Shown: piece by piece, positions 44,718 through 55,339 of the stretch
Position numbering within the stretch: position 1 is the first letter of the stretch
Layout: each line of letters starts with the position of its first letter
Origin: Microstegium vimineum
Lineage: Eukaryota > Streptophyta > Magnoliopsida > Poales > Poaceae
Direction: 5' to 3'
Length of the DNA: 64,000 nt
NCBI GenBank assembly: GCA_022036555.1
Contig: CM039135.1
Span: 45,016,934 to 45,080,933 of the forward strand
Notes under the pieces: model-generated
Database searches by the model: none
What the model saw: only the letters and a program-made list of their open reading frames with translations
Told to the model about the DNA's origin: nothing
Translations under genes and position numbers: made by a program

Positions 44718-45939
44718 CTGCGAGAGAAAAATGCTTACCTTCTAAAATCAATTTCTGAATAAACAAATATGGCAGTTAGAAAGTTCTACGTTTTCATAGA
44801 TGACCAATGGAGTAGTAATACAATAAACTGAAGAAACGTCGATCAAAGGGTACCCTCATCTCAATTTGACATATTGGAAACTTGTAAAGCAACCTTATAT
44901 TTTCATCAATTTCACAAGACATTCTAGAAAATATCACTCTTCTTAATCTCGTTCTTTTTGTTATCATGAGAAATCAATTTCAAACTGAATCAACATAATC
45001 ATGAGAAACTCAAGACGATTATTGATACATAGTTATTATTATTGTTATATGAAAAATTGAATGCATATACCATTCTACCCTACAGCGGCTACGGCTTTAA
45101 GAACTGCATCAAAAATTAGTACCGTGGCAAAAATAAAAGGCATTGTATCCGCACACCAAGCTGATTCGAGTGACTGTGTTTAAAAGTAAAAGTACCGGGG
45201 TCAAGCCAAGAAAATAAATAAATATATTCCTTCTCAATTTTAAAGGGAACAATATGATGTAAAACTGGCCTAAATAAGTGGTCTCATTTCTGGCCCTTTG
45301 GCCATGATAGCGTGAGTCAATAGCCACACAAATGTAATATTTGGAGGCATACGTCTACAAAAGCAAACTCGTCAACTAAAAAAGTTTCAGAAGCACAAGT
45401 ACTTGTCCTTTGTTCACCTAGCTGTTTTTTTGACAACATTCACCTAGTTGTTTTGAAAAAAGTAATAACAGGTTCTGGTTAGAAAAAAAGAGGCAAAATA
45501 AAAGGGGAAATGATAAACAAGCAAGCAAGCAAGCAGAAGTTTCAACAAGTGAACTTGCGGCCAGCGGTGGTGTGCATCCTGGGCTCACATGCGCTCTCTC
45601 CCATGAGGAGAGTTGATGTTTCTTTTCTTTTCTTTCTTTTTTTTTGGAAAAAGGCTCGGGGATTCGATCCCTGGGTGCGCTGGCCGCGGAGGCGTACGAC
45701 CGTGCGGGAGCAGAGGACGTGCGTTGAAGCCTGGGACCATCTAAATAAGACCAGCCATCGGATCGAGTTGAAGCCTCTCAGAGGGAATTAAGAGCCATAG
45801 ATTTTAATGATATTAAAATCTTATATACAATTTTATTGGTGCACGATGGTTAGACTCTCTCAGCGGGGACATAATCTTGGATGGATTGAGCATAATTTAG
45901 ATTGATCCATTATAATAGAGAAGATATATACCTTTTGAC
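44718..45939. other. Intergenic, no gene seen
   Basis: AT-rich DNA without a supported coding region. The open frames are short, and one follows a T-rich tract near 45640. Nothing recognisable apart from the weak exon-like piece mentioned under the 44638-44717 entry. Confidence 0.45.
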
Positions 45940-46325
45940 GAGTGCTCCAAGACCGAAGGGCGCTCGTGTCCTCAGGAAACAGAGTACGCCATCTGATGGC
46001 TGGATTAAGTGCAATATGAATTGGTGGTGCTTTCTATACTTGGGGACATGGGGAGGAATTCGGGCGTGTTGGTTGGTACTGGCATGGCCTCAAACACTCT
46101 GATCATGGAAGCAGCAGCGTGTATAGATGGCATGATCTTGGCTGGAGAGATGAATTTACGATGGATGCAAGTGGAAATAGACAACCAGGAATTAGTAGAA
46201 CTTTGGGTAGATCATGCATTTCACCGATCATCAGGGAAATAAGAGAGCTTTGTGTTTCTTTTCTTGATGATTGTTCTCTGATGTATGTTAATAAGCAAAG
46301 CACGTCTGAGATGGTAACAAAGTGG
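45940..46325 (+). pseudogene. RNase H-like (RVT_3) retroelement-derived gene fragment, copy 1
   Basis: Words of the plant RNase H-like family are spread over two frames: GWIKCNM, then MILAGEMNLRWMQVEIDNQE and LVELWVDHAF, then REIRELCVSFLDDCSLMYVN. Frameshifts separate them. Relative to copy 2 a 28-bp segment is missing after gttaataa (near 46292). The fragment ends abruptly at the LTR starting 46326. Confidence 0.7.
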
Positions 46326-46707
46326 TGTTGGATATATATCGAATATTATGTACGAGTTTGGTTATGATAGGACTCTGGGTTGTATTTGGCAGTATAGTGT
46401 AGAGTTGGTGTTGGACTTTGTAACCCGGTTTCCTCATAAATATGAGAGGGGGATTCACCATGACAACATAGCGACAGGTTCGCGGGAAGGCGGCGGCACG
46501 TTGCCGGGATCCTGGAGCGGCCGGTGTTGCTGGTATTTGGGAGGAGCGCCCATAGTCATGCCCCGGTGATTAGGCTTCGGCTGAACCTCGACAACAAATA
46601 TCGCGTCTCTTGTGTCGTCTGTGATCTTACATGTTTGTCTTCAATCTATATTTCCGTGCGTGGGGATTAGCAGACAACCCGTCCGTTGTGGGAGCTAATT
46701 CCTAACA
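46326..46707 (+). repeat. Copia-type LTR fragment followed by a primer-binding site
   Basis: It starts TGTTGGATATAT (46326) and ends CCTAACA (46707). One base later comes TTGGTATCTAGAGC, a close match to the initiator tRNA-Met site TGGTATCAGAGC. This identifies a 382-bp LTR in plus orientation. Only the start of an internal region follows, and no second LTR is seen. Confidence 0.7.
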
Positions 46708-46950
46708 ATTGGTATCTAGAGCTATGGTTGGATTGAATCTAGAGGTTGTGCGGAAGATCATCAAGAGGTTCGAGGATGTGTCGTCTGTGATCTTGCATAT
46801 TTGTCTCGGTAGATTCAATCGACGTTTCCGCGCGTGGGGATTAGCAGACAGCTCGTCCGTTGTGGGAACTAATTTCTAACAATTGGTATCTAGAGCTATG
46901 GTTGGATTGGATCTAGAGGTTATGCGGAAGATCATCAAGAGGTTCGAGGA
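46611..46950 (+). repeat. Tandem duplication spanning the LTR end and primer site
   Basis: Two units, 46611-46776 and 46777-46950, each contain tgtgtcgtctgtgatctt, the LTR end (ctaaca), the primer-binding site and the first ~60 bases of the internal region ending ggttcgagga. The second has 8 extra bases. Confidence 0.8.
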
Positions 46951-47274
46951 TTAAGCATCTACAAGGCGTCGTGCAACGTATGGAAACGGATACGACGCTA
47001 GGTGGAGCATGGTTGTGGCCAACGCATGTGAACAGTACACGTATGGTTACGGCAGGCCGACGTTAGCGTCGGCGGCGGCTAAAGTCTCTAGCCGGAAGTT
47101 GTCATCAAGTTGTGAATAGGCAGTTGGTGATGATCAGCTTCGGAGACCCGGGCAGCTCGGAATGTTTGGCGGCTTGTGAAGGAAACTCGTGGATCGAGGT
47201 AGCGGATTTGGCAAGGACTCAAATTGAGTTGGAGTCGTATTGCCGGACGTGATCGAGTTGGCCACAAGTGGAGT

Positions 47275-47508
47275 CCATGGAATTAGTAGAACTTTGGGTA
47301 GATCATGCATTTCACCAACCATCAGGGAAATAAGAGAGCTTTGTGTTTCTTTTCTTGATGATTGTTCTCTGATGTATGTTAATAAAGCTTGTAATCATGT
47401 AGCTCATGCTCTAGCAAAGCAAGTCTGAGATGGTAACAGAGTGGGAGTGGCAGTTAGCCCGAACCTGCATAGTCAATCTATTGACCGAAGATTGTAATCA
47501 TGTTACCC
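47275..47508 (+). pseudogene. RNase H-like retroelement-derived gene fragment, copy 2
   Basis: It is nearly identical to copy 1 from gaattagtagaactttgg onward, and it keeps the segment encoding NKACNHVAHALAKQ. After a stop the expected C-terminal words appear in another frame (ARTCIVNLLTEDCNHV). It is a broken fragment of the same gene as 45940-46325, separated from it by the Copia LTR piece. Confidence 0.72.
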
Positions 47509-47547
47509 CTGTTTGGATGATAGATCGGACGTTTAAACATAGACTAA

Positions 47548-47914
47548 GAGCATCTCCAACAGTTTTGCAAATGAGCTTTGCATTCTTATTTTTATAAAAA
47601 AATATCTAAAAACACCTATCCAACGGTTTGACAAATATGCTTTCCATTTTTTGTTAACTTGGCAATTTCCTGGGAAGAATTGACATATATGCCTAGCGGA
47701 TCATGCTTGACATTTTCCGTGCTCGACCCACACATTTCTTCTCGCCGCCGCAATTTCTACAATTTTAGTAATTGTCAAGTCAATTTTGTTAATTGTCAAA
47801 TTAATTTTGCCAAACCGTTGAAGATTGACTCTTTTTATCTTTGTCATATTTATTTGAGACTTGACAAACTCTCAATTTTGTCAATTAAAATATAAAAAAC
47901 TATTGGAGATGCTC
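47548..47914. mobile_element. Tourist-type MITE, GAGCATCTCCAA family
   Basis: The ends GAGCATCTCCAACAG (47548) and CTATTGGAGATGCTC (47914) are flanked by TAA on both sides (47545-47547, 47915-47917). The 367-bp interior is non-coding with ttgtcaa words. It belongs to the same family as the element at 52757-53183. Confidence 0.87.
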
Positions 47915-47917
47915 TAA

Positions 47918-48475
47918 CTGTCCTTGGGTCGTCCTACGAACGATCTGTGAACATTTTATTTTCATTCTAAATATGTCTACCCAAGTACTAGAAACGAGCG
48001 CAAAAAAAAAACAGTCGTATTATCTGTGCATTAATAACTATCACCTTTTTATAAGAAAAACCTGTTGCCTACCAACAGGTGTAGAAAAATGAGAAAACAT
48101 GCAAACATGTCCTTAGTAGAAAACCAAACCACCTCCAAGTTATACGGAAATAAAGACAGAAACAAAGAAATATCAGTTACCTACAGAGAGCACTTACTAG
48201 GTACAACAGAACATGATATCTCTTAAAAATAAATTCTTATTGGTATTTCACAAAAGATTAACACAATGTTGCACCTAATGATTTGCAACACATAATAAAT
48301 AGAGTCATCAGCAACACATCAGCGAACGAACAGGGCCCCGAGTTATGAGCATTGTGGGGGGTGAAAACAAATATATGTACGTAGAGGGCAGTATGCCCCT
48401 GCCAAAATTACTCCAATTATTCAGACTTCGTAGTTGCTTCCGCATGTAGGGGAAATCTGCTGTCCTTTCAGGCTT
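47918..48475. other. Intergenic DNA downstream of the F-box gene
   Basis: AT-rich and non-coding. It contains one copy (48155-48187) of a 33-bp sequence repeated in the F-box intron. It probably includes the 3' untranslated region of the F-box gene. Confidence 0.45.
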
Positions 48476-48963
48476 TCAGCCCTAATGAAAAAAGAATGTT
48501 TAAGTTAGGAACCAGCTGCCTAGATAGGAACCAATGCTAATTGGCAGCGTACAAAGGAAAGTAATAACAAGAACATGCATATACACAGCAAGGTCATAAC
48601 AAGAACAAGTAATTTTTGCGAGTGTACCAAAAATTACTTGTTGTAATGGATAGGCTAGAGTTTTATATATGGGGGTAAAGATAGTATATTACGTGTGCAT
48701 CTTTTTAAAACTTCATATGTGCTCTGCTTAATGAAATCAATGCCAATATGGATGTGAGATTGACATAATATAGTGTACGTACTACTTTGAATAAACACAG
48801 ATGATCATCCGAAGGGAAAGAGGATATGATAGTGCAAGACTCACCCCGGCTCGCCACCTTGTCTTCTTCCCCCACTTGGGCCATATTGCCGGGCAGTAGA
48901 TTTGTCCTTTATTCCTATAAATATAAATGAGACAGAAACAAAGAAATATCAGTTACCTACAGA
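48155..48963. repeat. Exact 33-bp direct repeat pair in and after the F-box gene
   Basis: The same 33 bases (beginning gacagaaaca, ending acctacaga) stand at 48155-48187 and 48931-48963. The similarity continues beyond with a 4-nt indel. The right copy lies in the intron next to F-box exon 2, so part of that intron seems to have been duplicated. Confidence 0.8.
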
Positions 48964-50341
48964 TCGAGAGCACAAATCATTGGGATCGGAGCAGGCCGGC
49001 CATATACATAGATCAGTTCAGTTCAGTTAGGATGCTCACCAATAGTTACGATCGCCACATGTAAGGATATGGTGGATGAGGGTGTATGGAGACGGTACAG
49101 GTCCACGGAAGAAATCACCATCAGTAGCTACCAACCAGGTGCCGTTTCTCAGACAGTACTGTCCAAGATAGAAGTACTTGAACGACTGATGATGCAGGCA
49201 CACAGCAGAGTCAGCGCCGATGGTGGGATGCGCCTTGGAGGAGACACAGATGCTTCTCTTCGAAAGGAAGAGCGAGTTGCCTCCAATGGATTTCACCGGG
49301 ACGAACCTTCCCTGCATGATGTCGGCGAGCCTGTAGACTAGAACATGTGCCATGGAGCGGTCAGTGCGTCCGATCAGTAGGATCTCTGACTCGCATTCTG
49401 CCAGGTATATTAGAGGCCAGATCTTGGCGAGCGGGCCGCAGGTGGCGATCAACTTCGGTGGCTCCGGTGAACTCCCATGTCGTCGTTGGGGTGCAGGTGG
49501 ATCCACCACGAGAAACTCTAGTCGTGTGGTGAGGAAGTACAGCTTGCCATGCAATGACAAGGTTTCCATGTTGCGTTCGACTTCCCAGCTCGAGAGCGTC
49601 CATTGCTGATCCTTCGAGGTAGCAAAGGCCACGCGTGGCTTGTGTGCCGATGTGAGAGCGAGCATGGCGGTCACCACTCCATCGCTGGGGCTGTAACTGA
49701 TGGTGGCGGTGACAGTCCTGAGAGCACGTAGAAACTGGATCTCTTTAAATGAAAAACAGGTCGATTGCGTCGAAGAGCACTGGCAGCTGCGGCCGGAGCG
49801 TTGCGAGCGACGGGAGCTCGACGACGTCGCCGGTGAACGGGTGGAGAAGGCGGACAGCCATGTCGTGGTCCCGCTGTAGGAGGAGGAGGCCGTCGACGGA
49901 GTCCAATGCGAAGTGGTCACGGAAGATCGGGAGGCGGACGGTGGCTAGGGCACCATTGCGGAGGTTGAAGAAGCGGACCGACCCACGGAGCTTGGTGTGT
50001 CCAGGGTACAGGCGGTAGCCCTCCGGCAGCATCATCCAGTGCCGCGGATGGAAGCGTGGGTCGACGACGCTGCGCCCGCGCGGGCTCGCCGTGCTCGACC
50101 GCCATTGGGAGCAGACCTTCCGGAAGTGGAGGTAGTCTGTTATGTCGCCGGCTAGCACGCGCTCGGCGATGAGACGGAGTAGATCTTCGTCGAGCGATGC
50201 CCAGGGTGGGGATTCGGATTCGTCGACAGCGGTAGAACAGGATGCGTCGACGTCGGCGGAAGCCCGGCGCTTCCTCTTGCACGGATTCAGTCCCCGCCGC
50301 GCCGGAGTAGCGCGTTTCCTACTGTTTGCGGCCGGCGGCAT
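48476..50341 (-). CDS. F-box protein with DUF295/KIB-type C-terminal region, one frameshift
   Basis: Exon 1 is 49040-50341, exon 2 is 48845-48914, and a last exon of two codons may end at 48476. From Met 50341 comes a basic leader (KRKRRASAD), then the F-box (WASLDEDLLRLIAERVLAGD, then YLHFRKVCSQW). A plant-type propeller-like domain follows (PRHWMMLPEGYRLYPG, VDGLLLLQRDHD, HPFTGDVVELP, VTATISYSPSDGV, VAFATSKDQQWTLSSW). Exon 2 gives the family's usual tail (WNKGQIYCPAIWPKWGKK). F-box proteins are the substrate adaptor of SCF ubiquitin ligases. The frame shifts once near 49757, in a TTTTT run after DAIDLF; the downstream frame resumes with one T fewer. This is either a real inactivating change or a base-call error. 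The terminal exon is the least certain part. Confidence 0.8.
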
Positions 50342-50593
50342 CCCTGATCCCCACCCAAAATCGCAGATTCGAAACCTCCACCACAGCTAACAACCGAGAT
50401 TGCGAATAGGTGTATCAAAATCGCGCGTGAAGGAAGAAAAATCTCGGGTTTATAGAAGTAAAAATCTGGAATCACCAAACCCAACCTCAGGTTGTAGATT
50501 CACAATAGGAACACCAAACGAAGTCGAATCGAATCAGTCTGTAGTCTGCATGCACATCACCAAAAACATTATTATTAGATAAATTGCATTATA
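50342..50593. other. F-box gene upstream region
   Basis: About 250 bases of non-coding DNA, presumably promoter and leader of the minus-strand F-box gene, bounded by a MITE starting at 50594. Confidence 0.5.
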
Positions 50594-50825
50594 CTCAATC
50601 CATCCCAAATTAAGATATTTGAATTTTTTGACATCACCACTCATCTTATTAAAAAGTTATACATAATATGACTTCTTTTGTTGTGGCTTGCTTTATAAAT
50701 AAAAGTTCTTCAAAAATAATTTAAATTTGACTATTTTTGCACAATTTTTTTTAATATAAAACGAGTGGTCAAACTTGTTGGGGCAAAAAAAAAATCAAAC
50801 GTCTTATAATTTGGAATGTAGGAAG
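50594..50825. mobile_element. Stowaway-like MITE upstream of the F-box gene
   Basis: The left end ctcaatccatcccaaatta and right end taatttggaatgtaggaag are flanked by TA (50592-50593, 50826-50827). 232 bp, AT-rich, ends slightly eroded. Confidence 0.7.
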
Positions 50826-50861
50826 TATATTTTATAGTAAACTATATTTACATACATACTA

Positions 50862-51997
50862 CCTCCATCCTAAATTATTTATTCTAAGATATATCTCTAA
50901 TTCTTTTGTGTGACGATCATTTTTGTTTTTTCCGCGGCGAACAAAGACGTCTGTTGCGGTTAATCGATTTACCGTGGCGAGGGCACGTTAGGATGTCAGC
51001 CTCAGTTACTCCATTAATTTACCGTGGCGAGCACGTTAGGATGACCGTCTTAGTTAATCATTTAAAAAAACATGAACGTGTCCGTGAACCCGTTTCTGAA
51101 CCCACTGGCGAGCCCATTCGTAGCCCAAAACCCTAGTGTCGTCGTGATCTTCACGTTGTCGCCATTGTCGTCCTTGGATCTACTCGGTCTGCTCGGCCCC
51201 ACAGCTGGATCGAACACCGCCCGTCTCCTCGCCGGATCCGGGTGTGGTCGATCGGCTCCTCACCGGATCTGGAAAAGGGAGAGATAAGAGTGAGGACCAT
51301 TAACATTGAAGCAGAGAAGAAGACGGGAAGAAGCATACCTTTGGCCGCTGGGATCACGCGTGATGTGGCCGCCCCCACGAGTTGTCGTCGTGAGACGAGC
51401 ACGTTGTCGCCGCCACCCCCGCCGACCCTCGCTCGTGCACCGGTTGTCGTAGGCCGGTATGCCATCGCCAAGAGAGGGGAGAGGGCGCTGCTCGACTTGG
51501 GGAGAGGGAGGCGGAGTGGGAGAGGGAGAGATAGACGTGTGGAGAGGGAGACCGAGTATGGCGGGTGGCTTGCAGTGGAGTCGTGTTTTATATGATGAAG
51601 GCTATCATACCTTGTTGGGCCACCTTTGGGCCTCGATCTTTTTCCGATGTGGGGCTTAAACCTGCCCGCCACGGTACATAAAAAATATCATCTTAGATAT
51701 TTCGTGGGATTTACCGTGGCAGTCTAAAATAGGAACCCACCATGGAGGCCATCGGGCCGACGCTGCGGAAATTCAATCATGTAGTAGTGACATATAAAGT
51801 TTAACCAAAATTATAGAAAAAATTATAAAGATTTATGACATCAAATATGTATTCTATAAAAATACAATTGATGAAGAATCTAATAATACTAGTTGACATC
51901 ACAAATATTATTATATTATCAAATAATTTTGGTTAAACTAAAAATAAATTGACTTTCTAATATTTTTAGAATGATTTATAATTCAGGATGAAGGGAG
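50862..51997. mobile_element. Stowaway MITE apparently split by a GC-rich unidentified element
   Basis: A Stowaway left end (cctccatcctaaattattta, after TA at 50860-50861) stops after about 40 bases. The matching right part (agtttaaccaaaattatag to aggatgaagggag, then TA) runs from about 51797 to 51997. Between them is ~890 bp of GC-richer DNA. It has a ~50-bp repeat around taccgtggcgag (50969, 51019), an inverted gccacggta (51668) and another taccgtggc (51712). Open frames inside it (for example minus 51151-51672) have no recognisable domain. Confidence 0.5.
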
Positions 51998-52756
51998 TAA
52001 TTGTTAATACTATTATCTAAAAATTTAGTCAAAACGCGAGAATGTTTGGCTCCTCGATCAATGTGCGAGATGTGTATAAGACCTAGTACCACGTCTAAGG
52101 TTAGTTTTTTTTTTTGAGAGTACACCGTCTAAGGTTAGTTTTGGGTCAAGCTTTTTCGTGCCTTGCTAGTAGGAGCAAGTGAGCTACATTGGCTTAAAAA
52201 TGACCGCGTGCGGTGAGAGGCTGTGCCATTTGCCCATTTTGGATACCGATTGGCTTTGGTTTTGAACTGATATATATGAAACAAAGATCCGATAGGCTTT
52301 AGCTCAATGTATCTATTGGATGATAATTTGGAGCAAGAATTTTTTCTCTTTAATATTAGATATATACATGTAGCTCAATTAGAGGCAGCATGACATACAT
52401 TTTTTTTTGTTTATTTTCACTTTGTTTATTTTTTTATATAAATAAAATAACTTATTTTTGTCAAAGCAAAAGTAAAGCGATCTGATGTCAAGTGCCAACC
52501 ACGTAAAAAAATATTGAACCGTGGCCTAATGTAGGTAGCGGATTCCACATTCTTTTTTTTTTTTACATTGCAAGTTACTAAATCGACCGTATGTCAGGAT
52601 AACTCTATACCTCACCTTCTCTACTCCATACTTTTTTCCTTCCCTATAGACTATTTTGCTTTGCCCCTTCCTCGTCTCATACAATGGCTAATCAGATTAG
52701 GCTTGTGCATCCGTAACCGTAAGCTAAGTAGGGGCACAAGGGGCCTGACCCCGTAA
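51998..52756. other. Intergenic, no gene seen
   Basis: AT-rich and non-coding with several T runs (52,107, 52,400, 52,555). Nothing else recognised. Confidence 0.45.
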
Positions 52757-53183
52757 GAGCATCTCCAAGTGTCTTTCTAAATTTCACTCTCTAAATTACC
52801 ATAAAACTAATTTTGTACTCTCTCCGTTCCAAATTATAAGATGTTCCAAGAACTTTAACATGTCTATTAAATATCATAAATATTTATAATTTTTTCTATA
52901 ATTATTGGTCAAACTTAAGATGCTTTGACTCTCCAAGATTTTTGAAACGTCTTATAATTTGGGACGAAGGGAGTATATCTTTTCACTTTCCAACAACTTT
53001 TTTATATCTCATGCATACTCTAGAGAGTCATTCTCGTCTTCTATATTTGGCTAGCAAAAAATCCGAAATAAAGGATGACTATATTTAGAAGACCATTTAG
53101 TTAAGCTGTTGGAGGATAGTTTTCTACCAAAATCTCTATTTTTAGTATTTAGAAAGAATATGAAGAGTCTCTTGGAGATGCTC
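52757..53183. mobile_element. Tourist-type MITE carrying a nested Stowaway element
   Basis: The ends GAGCATCTCCAAG (52757) and CTTGGAGATGCTC (53183) are flanked by TAA (52754-52756, 53184-53186). The inner 156 bp (52818-52973) is a separate Stowaway element. A duplicated copy of the surrounding DNA at 54168 lacks the whole insertion and has a single TAA. Confidence 0.88.
52818..52973. mobile_element. Nested Stowaway MITE
   Basis: The ends CTCTCTCCGTTCC (52818) and GGGACGAAGGGAG (52973) are flanked by TA on both sides. 156 bp, inserted in the left arm region of the Tourist element at 52757-53183, so it is the younger of the two. Confidence 0.87.
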
Positions 53184-53186
53184 TAA

Positions 53187-53815
53187 TGTTGCATAGCTTA
53201 CTACTATTCTTTATTATTTTCTAACTAATCACTAAATATTATAAATAAACAAGTTTTACTAATGAATTTTAGATTACTATTTTCAAACACATTATCTAAT
53301 GTTAAGTGGCTAAATAAAATAAAATATGTAATGTACATTGTTGATCTTTGAAGAATGTCCCTTCAATTCGTATCTTCAGTTTAGATATTTACTTCATCGA
53401 TCCTATAATATAGTGCATTCTGAAAAAATAAGACGACTGAGGAGAATTCTTAAATTGCGTAAACCCATAAATTCAACTCAATAAAGATCCCCAATTAAGA
53501 TATATATTCTCAAATTATGGTACCGTTTTTTAACAAAATTTGTTAAATCTAAGTATTTGATATCATGTAGAATGCAATATATTTGAGTACAAATTTTGAA
53601 ATGTATAATACACTATATATTTCAGGATGGATGGAGTAGCATTTATCTAACACGAAGAAATTAAAGATGTTTTATAGTTTTTTTAATCAACATCAAATTT
53701 CACATTTTTTTTGAGCCGAGATCAAGGTTTAGCAATGACACGCTATATAATTTTTGTTGACACCTAGTAAGCGGTCGCCCCCTATATATAAATCTTGGCT
53801 CTGCCCTGTTATGCT
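53187..53815. repeat. ~630-bp duplicated segment, copy 1
   Basis: It is the same sequence as 54171-54815 from tgttgcatagctt through ttggctctgccctg, with scattered substitutions. The right end (ggctctgcc/ggctccgcc) and the short GC-rich left end (ggggcctgacccc) recall the ends of non-autonomous hAT-type elements. The TIR match is imperfect. Confidence 0.75.
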
Positions 53816-54134
53816 TTTCACCCTATAGTGCACAAGACACTTGTCGGTAACCTCTCTATATAAACAATATAGCGTGGATCGGAGAAGCCTCCCTGGTTTT
53901 AGGGTTTATGTATTACACGGCCTTCGATGTTATTTTCCGAGATACGAGTGTTCCACCTGAACGGAGCGAGCATGGCGCCGTCTACGTCGAGGCAGTGGAC
54001 AGTCATGGACGATTCCCTGATGTTGAACGGTGATCGCTATCTGACAATTTTGTGCAGAGGCAGAGACGAGGGGGTGAGTGGATTCTCTGATGCTTGTGTA
54101 GGAACCAGGGTCGCTCTCTGACAGTTTTGTGCAT
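53816..54134. other. Spacer between the duplicated segments
   Basis: It contains ctctctatataaac (53850) and a short open frame (53927-54121) with no recognised domain. tttgtgca followed within a few bases by g(c)agagac occurs both near 54049 and near 54127, as a direct repeat around the left border of copy 2. No gene supported. Confidence 0.4.
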
Positions 54135-54170
54135 GGGGCAGAGACAGGGGGCGAGCAGGGGCCTAGCCCC

Positions 54171-54815
54171 CCTAATGTTACATAACTTTTACTACTATTC
54201 TTTATTATTTTCTACTAATCACTAGATATTATAAATAAACAATATTTACTAATTAATTTTAGATTGCTATTTTTAAACACATCCTTTTGATTATCTAATT
54301 TTAAGTGGCCAAATTAAATAATAAAATATGTAACGTGCATTGTTGATCTTTAAAGAATGTCCCTTCAATTCTTATCTTTAGTTTCTCCATTCTATAATAT
54401 AGTGCATTCCAAAAAATTAAGATAACTCAAAAGAATTCTTAAATTGCGTAAATCCATAAATTTAACTCAATAATGATCCCCGGTTAAGATATATTTTATC
54501 AAATTATGGTACCATTTTTTAACAAATTTTGTTAAATCTAAGTATTTGAGACCATGTAGAATGCAATATACGTATTTGAGTACAAATTTTGAAATGTATA
54601 CTACACTATATATTTCAAGATAGATGAAGTAGCATTTATCTAAGACGAAGAAATTAAAGATGATTTTTATAGTTTTTTTAATAAACATTAAATTCCACAT
54701 TTCTTTTGAGCCGACATCAAGGTTTAGCAAATGCACCGTATATTTTTTGTTGACACTTAGTAAGTGTTCCCCTCCCCCCCCCCCCCCTATATTTGAATCC
54801 TGGCTCCGCCTCTAA
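54171..54815. repeat. ~640-bp duplicated segment, copy 2
   Basis: Paralogue of 53187-53815. At its left border the sequence ggggcctagccccccTAAtgttac shows the uninterrupted form of the site that holds the Tourist MITE in copy 1. Confidence 0.78.
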
Positions 54816-54884
54816 AGATAAGTAAGCTTGTAATATTACATTAGTAACTTACAAGATAATGAACATGAAGAGAGATAAACATGT

Positions 54885-55185
54885 GTGCTCATCAATGATG
54901 GGTAAGGGTTTCCTTTATATCCATTGGAGCACCAACAAGCATATGCATGGCCTACATATTAGTGATATGTTGTCTATATATTGTTGCTAACACACACATA
55001 ACGTATAGTGTTAATAATTTTGGCTTCATCACATGTATTCCACATGATCTTTCGTTCCACCATGATGGGTGCCTTTCCATCGACTTCTATGTCAAATATA
55101 TAGAACACTTCAAGCTAAGATCAATGGTGTTGAATTGAAGTTAAAAGGCTACTGCTTTCTCCATCATTGTAACATAAATGAAGAA
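54885..55185 (-). pseudogene. Orphan WAK exon 2 relic
   Basis: The plus-strand words taagggtttcctttatatcc, ttgttgctaacacacacata, ttggcttcatcacatgta, ttccaccatgatgggtgcct and ctccatcattgtaac match in order the exon 2 of WAK-C (57783-58227), with stops and indels. No exon 1, EGF or kinase exon accompanies it before the WAK-C stop at 55340. It is the remains of a further tandem WAK copy, lying just downstream of WAK-C. Confidence 0.82.
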
Positions 55186-55339
55186 CAATTGAGATCAATT
55201 AACAAATAGTAAGTACACCAATGCTCTCTTGATAGTATCCATGCAAGGAATATTTACAACAAATGCATCTACTCAAAGATTTATAAAATAATCTTATAGA
55301 AAATTGACAAAGTTCACCTTTGTTCACGACTGCACAAGT

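Noticed and set aside
51151..51672. 173-codon minus-strand frame
   Set aside because: Inside the GC-rich unidentified element, includes repeat-derived words, no recognised domain.
51760..51800. CACTA-type right end (gtagtagtg)
   Set aside because: No matching CACTA left end at the other border of the element.
53927..54121. 64-codon frame between the duplicated segments
   Set aside because: Short, no domain, and the surrounding sequence is repeat-derived. The nearby TATA-like motif is not enough.
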